NCBI GenBank assembly: GCA_014529385.2
Contig: CM043943.1
Coordinates: 101,469,355 to 101,533,354 of the forward strand
Source: Adiantum capillus-veneris
Lineage: Eukaryota > Streptophyta > Polypodiopsida > Polypodiales > Pteridaceae
Reading direction: 5' to 3'
DNA length: 64,000 bases
Part shown: positions 57,979-64,000 of the stretch, piece after piece
Numbering within the stretch: position 1 is the stretch's first letter
Layout: every line of letters begins with the position of its first letter
Notes under the pieces: generated by a model
Database searches by the model: none
Seen by the model: the letters and a program-made list of their open reading frames with translations, nothing else
Told to the model about the DNA's origin: nothing
Position numbers and translations under genes: made by a program

Positions 57979-59935
57979 ATGATTGTAGGATATATTTTGT
58001 TGAAGTCAGAAAGCATGGTGCGAGGAAAAGAGTGTTCGTATGTGGAGGAAAAAGAGAGAGGCAAAACATTTTTTTTTTTGGAATGCAAACATTGTGGGCA
58101 TAAGTGGCACGGCAATGCAACTCGCATCAAACAACATTTATTCGGCACTAGTCCCAATGTGAAAGCATGTGGAGTACCACCTAACGACATATGGGTCCAT
58201 TTGCAGGATATGTAAAGAAATGCAAACAGGCAGGACTTCGTCCTAAGAGACAGAAGGGCATGACAGGTGCATCAAGTGAGTGTGGATCAAGAAGACATGC
58301 AAGCTAACCAAGGAACTTCAATTGGGAACAACCTGAACACCTCAAAGTCCTTACACTTTTCCAAATGGTGCCATGGGAAGGATAGATGCTAGTCTGGGGA
58401 CATCCAGCAGACCTAGTACGCCTCGGACTCTACAGGCAGCATTCACTCAAGAGTACATGCTCGAATTGAATCTAAAGTGGACACAAGCCTTCATGGCTTG
58501 TGGAATCTCATTTAATGTCATAAGAAATACTATTTTCAAAGATTCCCTAATGTCAACTGCAAAAAAAGGATTCATCTATCCTGATTATAATAAAATGCGA
58601 ACAGAGTATGTTGACAAAGTGAAGAGCAGTACAGAAGTGATTCTTAAGCGAACAGTGCTTGACTTTGTTCTAGGGTTTGGCTGTACCATAGCCCTCAATG
58701 GATGGACTAGCTATCAAAAAAAACCATTGATTAATTTCATGGTAAATTTTCCCAAAGGTGCAATGTTTTTGGAGGCCATTGATACCTCATTGAAAGAGAA
58801 GACATATCTCTACTTGACAAAGGTATATGAGCAAGCTATTGATCGACTGGGTGGACCAAACAATGTGACAGCTATTGTTACAGATAATGCTTCAAACTAC
58901 AAAGGAGAGGGTTTAGCCATTATGGAAAAGTACTCAAAAATTACATGGATTTGATGTGCAGCTCACACCCTAAATTTACTTCTAAAGGATATGGGAAGAT
59001 TATCATTCATAAAACAGGGTCTTATTGACGCCAATCACATAATCAATTTTATACGGGAACATCAATTTACATATGCTTTATTTCACTCCAAGTCTCTGAA
59101 AAAAGCACTTCAAATCTTTTGTGCCACACGGTTTGCTACATCATACTATGTTTTGAATAATATCATTGAAGTGCGAGTGGCTCTTACAAAAACTGTTGCA
59201 GATTGCCAATGGGAGGCTTGGCTCAGCAAGTATCCAAGCCATCGTGAAGCAGCTCAAAAATGTGTGTTCTTGGTGCAATCTCCTCTTTTTTGGTGGAACA
59301 TTGACAAACTTGTTGGGATTAGTATGCCCTATGTGGAACTACTAAGGGTTGTCGACACAGATAATTTTGTCATTGGTAGGGTTTATTGGATCATGTCTGA
59401 GGCGTTGCATCAAAGCAAAGAATACAACCACTACAATACAAGAGAGAGATCACAAATTGTGCATCTTGTGGAAAAATGATGGGCTCAAATGCACACACCA
59501 TTGCATGGTGCTGCATTTGTCTTGGATCCAAAGTTCCAGATGAACGGACAAGCCTCCAACAAAGAGTTGATGAGAGAATTTAGAAACGTCTGCGCGCAGT
59601 TGTTCCAGGCGATGATGGCATTGATGCATTCCAACAAAGGGTGGATTATGCCAATAGGGAAGGAACTTTCAGAGATCCTTGGGTTCTTAATAGCGTAAAA
59701 AATATTTCAAACCCAGTATAGTGGAAAGAAAATGGAGGAGACATAGTTGAGTTACAACACGTGGCGACCAGGGTGCTTTCGATCGCGACATCGAGTGATA
59801 GTTATGAGCACAATTGGTCTTCTTATGACTTTGTGCACTCAAAGTGCAAAAATCGCTTAAGTCCTGCTCGTGTTCTAGATCTTGTTTACGTCTTTTGTAA
59901 CATGTGTCTCCTTCATCACCCACAAAGATAGCCAC
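57979..59935 (+). pseudogene. hAT transposase (BED finger, DUF659, dimerisation) pseudogene
   Basis: Order: BED-type zinc finger (LECKHCGHKWHGNATRIKQH, 58079-58140). Then DUF659 at about 58440-58950 (WTQAFMACGISFNVIRNTIF, LNGWTSYQKKPLINFMVNF, VTAIVTDNASNYKGEG). Then, after a stop at 58952, CAAHTLNLLLKDMG and FVLDPKFQMNG. In another frame the hAT C-terminal block follows (WKENGGDIVELQHVATRVLS, YEHNWSSYDFVHSKCKNRLS). These are the catalytic RNase-H-like and dimerisation parts of a hAT transposase. Stops at 58213, 58952 and 59477 plus frameshifts near 58250 and 59600 make it nonfunctional. It fills the centre of the hAT element. Confidence 0.9.
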
Positions 59936-60352
59936 ACGTGCAACTGAACTACACTTTGGAGTGCTTCAAAATCATGAAATTGTGGCGGAACAGAGATGTA
60001 GCAACGATGAGATGGAGTGGGAAGTGGCTAGAGAATGTTCAGACAATGAAGAGGTTGATGACCTCGTGCCTGTGATAGATGACAAATGTAAACATATTTT
60101 CATGATAATGTATCTCATTTTTTCTCATTGTAGCTCCCTATTGAGCTATATATCTCTTTTTTTATTTAGTATCAACAAAGTAAAGTATTGAAGAGAATTT
60201 GCATAAACAGACATTGCTTGACTGTCAACAAAGTCATCAATTAGAAACTCTAGAACAATATCATTGCCAAAAACATAGAGACAATACAATGCGTCTCGAG
60301 ATTATGAGGTAGAGAGTGTGAGCTGTGTGAAAATAAGCAAGCTCCAAAAAAT

Positions 60353-60432
60353 CTAGCGTATCGATCGATACTATACCGATCGATAAACTATCGATTGATA
60401 ACATATTGATCGATAATTTATCGATTGTTGAT
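60353..60432. promoter_or_regulatory. Right subterminal palindrome array of hAT
   Basis: TATCGATCGATACT, ACCGATCGATAAACTATCG, TTGATCGATAATTTATCG and similar motifs mirror the left array, about 105-185 bp from the right end. Confidence 0.6.
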
Positions 60433-60538
60433 AGTTTATAAATTATACAAAAATACCACATATTTTACGATAATACACGAATAATGACGAGTTATTCGAT
60501 ATAAATTGCATTATTCGGTCAAATAAATGCAACGTAGG

Positions 60539-62062
60539 GGGCCAATGGTAATGGGGTCCAAATGAGAGATGGTCTATCAAAGAGCAAGGTTAACTAATGG
60601 ATCTTAAAAGACCTCCAATGGTTAGTGCTAAAAGTACTTTGACCTTAGGCAAGCTAGGGCTGAGCTTGAGGTGGGAACCCCACCTAATCTCCAGGTGCTT
60701 GTCGTGCTTGATGACTAAGGTGCATACTTGATGACTAAGGTGCTTGAAGTGCTTGACATGCTTGATGACTAAGGTACTTGAGGTGCTTGTCATACTTTGA
60801 TGAGGAAGGTGCTTCAGAAGCTTCCCATGCATGGGGGGTAAGGTGCTTGAGTAAAAAAGAGACCATACAAACTTAATGAGGAAGGTGCTTGAGAAGCTTT
60901 CCATGCATGGGAGGGTAAGGTGCTTGAGTCAAAAAGAGACCCTACAAACATAATGAGGAAGGTGCTTGAGAAGCTTCCTTTGCATGAAAGTCCCAAAGTT
61001 AGGGGAATCTTTGAATTAATCTTCCACTCACCCAAAGGGCACCCCTTTTCTCAAAGGACACATGGAACACATGTCAGACTCTCCCTAGGATTAACCACAT
61101 GGTGTGTTTGAATGCTATTGGCTGGGCTAAAGAGGGGTCCAATGAGCTTCTAGTTTCATCCAACAAATATCTAGATATTTTCAAGCTCTCTCTCTTTAAG
61201 GGGAAAGGAGGAAACTTGTCCAAAGACTACCCATGTACTTGAATGCATGTTGCATGTGATTGGCTAGGGGGGAGAGGGGTCCAATGACCTTGAAACATGT
61301 GTAAAATCTACAACTCGCCCCAAGCAAGCAAGGTGGGTGCTAGGGACATATACACCACACACACACTCATTTTGTGGAATCGCTCTCACTTGGTGAAGGT
61401 TGAGGAACTCCACCTCCTTCTCCAAGCTTGTGAGAAGTGAGAGCCTACATCAACACTCTTAGCTATGGAATGCAAATCTAATCAAGAGCCATGCTTAAAT
61501 GATTAATCTTGAAATCTTCTCCATCTTCATTACTATGCTATTATGTATGCTAGCAAGAAGAGTGATGATAAGTGAGGAACTATTTCTTTTTCCTATGGAA
61601 TGTTTCTTCTTCCTCTTCCCTCTCCTCATTCCCCGCTATCTCTCTCCACCTTCGAAGGTGTTTGAGGCCTTGGGACTGAGGCTTGCGATAGTTAATGCCT
61701 TCTACAGAGTTTATGTTACGCTTGTGATGCATGAAGCTTTCCATCTTCATTGCATCACCTAGGTCACAAGGAACACAAAGATTGTATTGTACCAAGTCTC
61801 TCTTGATGTCAGAAACTATAATACAAATTCCTATTGGAGGGGGGACCGGCTTCGTATGAATCCGGTCCTCAACTATTGTCATGTTCTCTAAACTCTCTCT
61901 CTTGCTTAAGTATTGTTCATGCCAAGTTAACTAAGTACCATGTCTATGTTTCTACCATCAATCAAGCTCACCCGCTATGCTCACAAAGTAATCTCACAAA
62001 AGTGCTTCACCTAATTTCCTAATTCCGCGACTCTCAAAGTTCATAGGCCATTTCCATTACAC
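60539..62062 (+). repeat. 3' LTR, part 2
   Basis: It starts with the second GGGCCAAT and matches the 5' LTR from its GGCCAATGGTAA.GGGGTCC to TTTCCATTACA. It has one copy of the 256-bp block duplicated in the 5' LTR. Confidence 0.9.
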
Positions 62063-62067
62063 ATACT

Positions 62068-62743
62068 TTCAATGTTTTCAGTGATGATTCAGACTTGCCT
62101 TAAATGTTATTTCATTTTAGAATAGTAAATGGATCCTTTTATTTCATCCTTCGTTTCACATCTTGACATCCTTGACTTTTCTTGCATTCTATTGTTTTAG
62201 AATGTTAATGTGAAGCTTCACCTTGCATAATTCTAGTAATTTCTAAAGAGAGACACACACACACACACATATATTGATGAGTTCTTTTTATTTCACATTT
62301 CATTCATAGCCTCACATGGCTTCACATTTCTTGCATTCTATAAATTAATTCTAATCAATATTCAAGAATGTCTCTTTTATTAAGTGTCCGTTGGCCAAAT
62401 TTCCTAGTCATCACAAAGAAGAAAACCGGAAATACTATCATAAATTTGTAAGATCGTTGAGCTATTTTCTCACATTTTAAATGTTTTACTTCCCTTTACC
62501 ATGGTTTGCAACCGGCTAGTCTCGATCTTAAACCGGCTCAAGGATAAACGGCTCAAGGCTAAGCTGAGGCAATCCTTTCCCGAACACCAATTCCAATTAA
62601 AATCAACCTAATGACTTTATCACTTTCTTTCTTTTTTTTAGAAAGCCATTGTGACCCTTTCACTTGTTTCTTTAAGTGTCTTTACACTACTTAGGCAGTG
62701 AATATTTTTTATTTGAAGCCATTAGGAATACCTTATATTTTTT
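62068..62743. other. Unassigned AT-rich intergenic stretch
   Basis: No ORF is recognised. A weak direct repeat based on TTTCACAT...CTTGCATTCTAT lies near 62140-62345, with a short CA array at about 62252. Confidence 0.4.
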
Positions 62744-63170
62744 TGGAAAAATCACCAAAGTACTCCTCTAATTTGTGGAAATTTCCAAAATATCCATCAA
62801 ATTTCAAAAATTTGCTAGATATCTTTGTAGCTATTTTAACTGGATTGTTCCAGATTTTCTAATCTTTATTTCTTTTTGACAATTTTTAGTACTTAGTATT
62901 TGATTTGTCACAAATTACCTTTCAAAAAAGCAATTATGCCTAAAATTAATGAAGCCATTTATCTTCAAAGCCAACATAACCAACTCAAATTCTAGTTTTA
63001 GCATCTTGTATTGATAGAACATCAATCTTCTTATGAAAAGCTACAATTTTTTATCTTTAGAAATATTAAATCTCACAATCAATATTTTATATTCGAGGTA
63101 TTTTGGATTTTATAAAATTTGAGGAGTATTTTTGGAATTTCTACAAATTAGATGGATATTTTGGTAAACC
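62744..63170. mobile_element. Small foldback (MITE-like) element
   Basis: Arms of about 65-70 bp are imperfect inverted copies. The left, 62751-62820, has ACTCCTCTAATTTGTGGAAA and CCAAAATATCCATCAAATTT. The right, 63100-63170, is the inverse of ACCAAAATATCCATCTAATT and ATACTCCTCAAATTTT. The interior of about 280 bp is AT-rich and noncoding. No target duplication was identified. Confidence 0.65.
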
Positions 63171-63442
63171 AGTTGCTCCATGTGATTTCAGACACACATT
63201 AATACTTACTCTCCATAAATCTCATCCCCCCTTAACTTAGCAGGCCTTTGTGTCTACTCATCTTGTTTAAAATTTTGCAGTGACAGATGATGAAGTTAGA
63301 TATAGGGTATAGTTTTTAAAAAATACAATTGACATGGTATTTTTTTGTGTGAGCTGCTACAAACGCTGAAAGACGTCAACACTCGACGAAAAACAGAGAA
63401 AGAGCTGGTGGGTAGCACCATCGTGATCCTATCACCCTAGCT

Positions 63443-63445
<3 letters not shown>

Positions 63446-63536
<91 letters not shown>
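63446..63536. repeat. GA microsatellite (about 44 units)
   Basis: An uninterrupted GA array lies in otherwise unassigned sequence. Confidence 0.95.
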
Positions 63537-63538
<2 letters not shown>

Positions 63539-63710
63539 CTTTGACACCATCCACTAGGGGAGAGAGAAAAAGAGCGAAGACAAACTTCTTGGGGGGGTGG
63601 TTAACCTTTTCTCATCCTGTGTATTTTAAACAAGTTGAAAGTTCACTATGGCGTAGATAATACTAGTATGTGACCCGCGCGTTGATGCGGCAAAGAAAAG
63701 CATGGCAATT

Positions 63711-63712
<2 letters not shown>

Positions 63713-63766
<54 letters not shown>
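63713..63766. repeat. CT microsatellite (about 26 units)
   Basis: An uninterrupted CT array produces the minus-strand Arg-Glu ORF seen here. Confidence 0.95.
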
Positions 63767-63769
<3 letters not shown>

Positions 63770-64000
63770 GAGGAGAATGAAATTGTAGTCCTTGGAATCA
63801 CTCTAAGAAAAAACCCATGCACACTCGTTACCTTGAGCACCTATTTGCTACTACCATGTGCTACCATGGCAGCAGGCAATGCTTTTTCCCCTATTCACCA
63901 CCACTTCACAATTGAGTTATTGCTCTAAACATTGTGGCACCACCACTTGGCCTATCGTACCTATGTGTAATCACCACCAACTACCTTGGTCTAGGTCTTG
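63767..64000. other. Unassigned end of window
   Basis: No gene or repeat is recognised in the last 234 bases. CACCA-rich sequence is noted but has no clear structure. Confidence 0.3.

Larger units (their letters stand above)
56563..60538 (+). mobile_element. hAT DNA transposon, decayed, 8-bp GGGCCAAT duplication
   Basis: The 3976-bp insert is flanked by GGGCCAAT at 56555-56562 and 60539-60546, an 8-bp duplication as expected for hAT. It encodes a BED/DUF659/hAT-dimerisation transposase in pieces. Terminal inverted repeats are too diverged to define. Both ends carry clusters of ATCGATCGAT-like palindromes, about 130-230 bp from the left end and 105-185 bp from the right end, and ATTATTCG motifs. 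Confidence 0.88.
50279..62062 (+). mobile_element. Ty3/gypsy element with long LTRs, nested hAT in 3' LTR
   Basis: The 5' LTR is 50279-52217 (1939 bp). The 3' LTR starts at 56427 (TGCCATTAAA), is split by a hAT element at 56562/60539, and ends at 62062 (TCCATTACA). Candidate target duplications are CGTAC (50274-50278) and CATAC (62063-62067); the single difference would be a CpG transition. A PBS follows the 5' LTR. Pol is decayed and truncated in integrase. Foreign LTR/leader debris at 55837-56325 lies before the 3' LTR. Confidence 0.85.

Overview
This is a window of a large, repeat-dense land-plant nuclear genome. The signs are tRNA-iMet primer-binding sites (TGGTATCAGAGC type) behind several LTRs, Ty1/copia and Ty3/gypsy polyproteins, a hAT transposase, degenerate pentatricopeptide-repeat (PPR) copies, and plant-type copies of eS26, uL11 and PHF5A. 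PPR debris on both strands plus a VLIG-like GTPase suggests a seed-free plant, perhaps a fern; that is an inference. I see no intact host gene. The nearest to intact reading frames are a copia gag-pol with one stop (27269-31159) and a gag-only ORF (22034-23953).

Layout. 1-8357: old LTR ends with a duplicated PBS/leader unit, a PPR pseudogene (+), and four copies of an unidentified minus-strand coding-like repeat family. 8358-10850: minus-strand PPR debris, partly tandemly duplicated, with a solo copia LTR (8642-9449) flanked by a perfect CAGAG duplication. 11100-13760: microsatellite hairpin, then a 75/178-bp minisatellite built on a GGCCCTAGGGCC palindrome. 13784-32554: one dead gene with DUF8039-like and DUF7869-like regions, split by two insertions that both restore its frame when read across. 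The first is a 9984-bp Mutator-like element (15119-25102, 9-bp target duplication); the second is a 5591-bp copia element (26436-32026, ACTTA duplication).

The Mutator-like element has no visible transposase. It carries broken copies of at least four host genes: eS26 (-), a VLIG-type GTPase (-), PHF5A/Rds3 (+) and uL11 (+, with an internally inverted block). It is itself invaded by a gag-only LTR retrotransposon (20927-24854). It therefore looks like a very large, multi-gene Pack-MULE.

32600-49800: two pieces of a Ty3/gypsy family with a TGGCGCC-type PBS, in opposite orientations. One is a plus-strand piece (33001-40471) with a retropepsin-like end, a 2-kb spacer, a coiled-coil accessory ORF, PPT and LTR. 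The other is a minus-strand piece (49800 down to 40472) with LTR, PBS, gag, RT/RNase H, integrase and a retropepsin-like domain after integrase. The minus piece is interrupted by a foldback element (43008-43459) and by a 2.85-kb unassigned block.

50279-62062: a second gypsy element with 1.9-kb LTRs and decayed gag-pol. Its 3' LTR is split by a decayed hAT transposon (56563-60538, GGGCCAAT duplication) with subterminal arrays of ATCGAT-type palindromes. 62063-64000 is intergenic, with one small foldback element and long GA/CT arrays. All coordinates, alignments and mismatch counts were made by eye.
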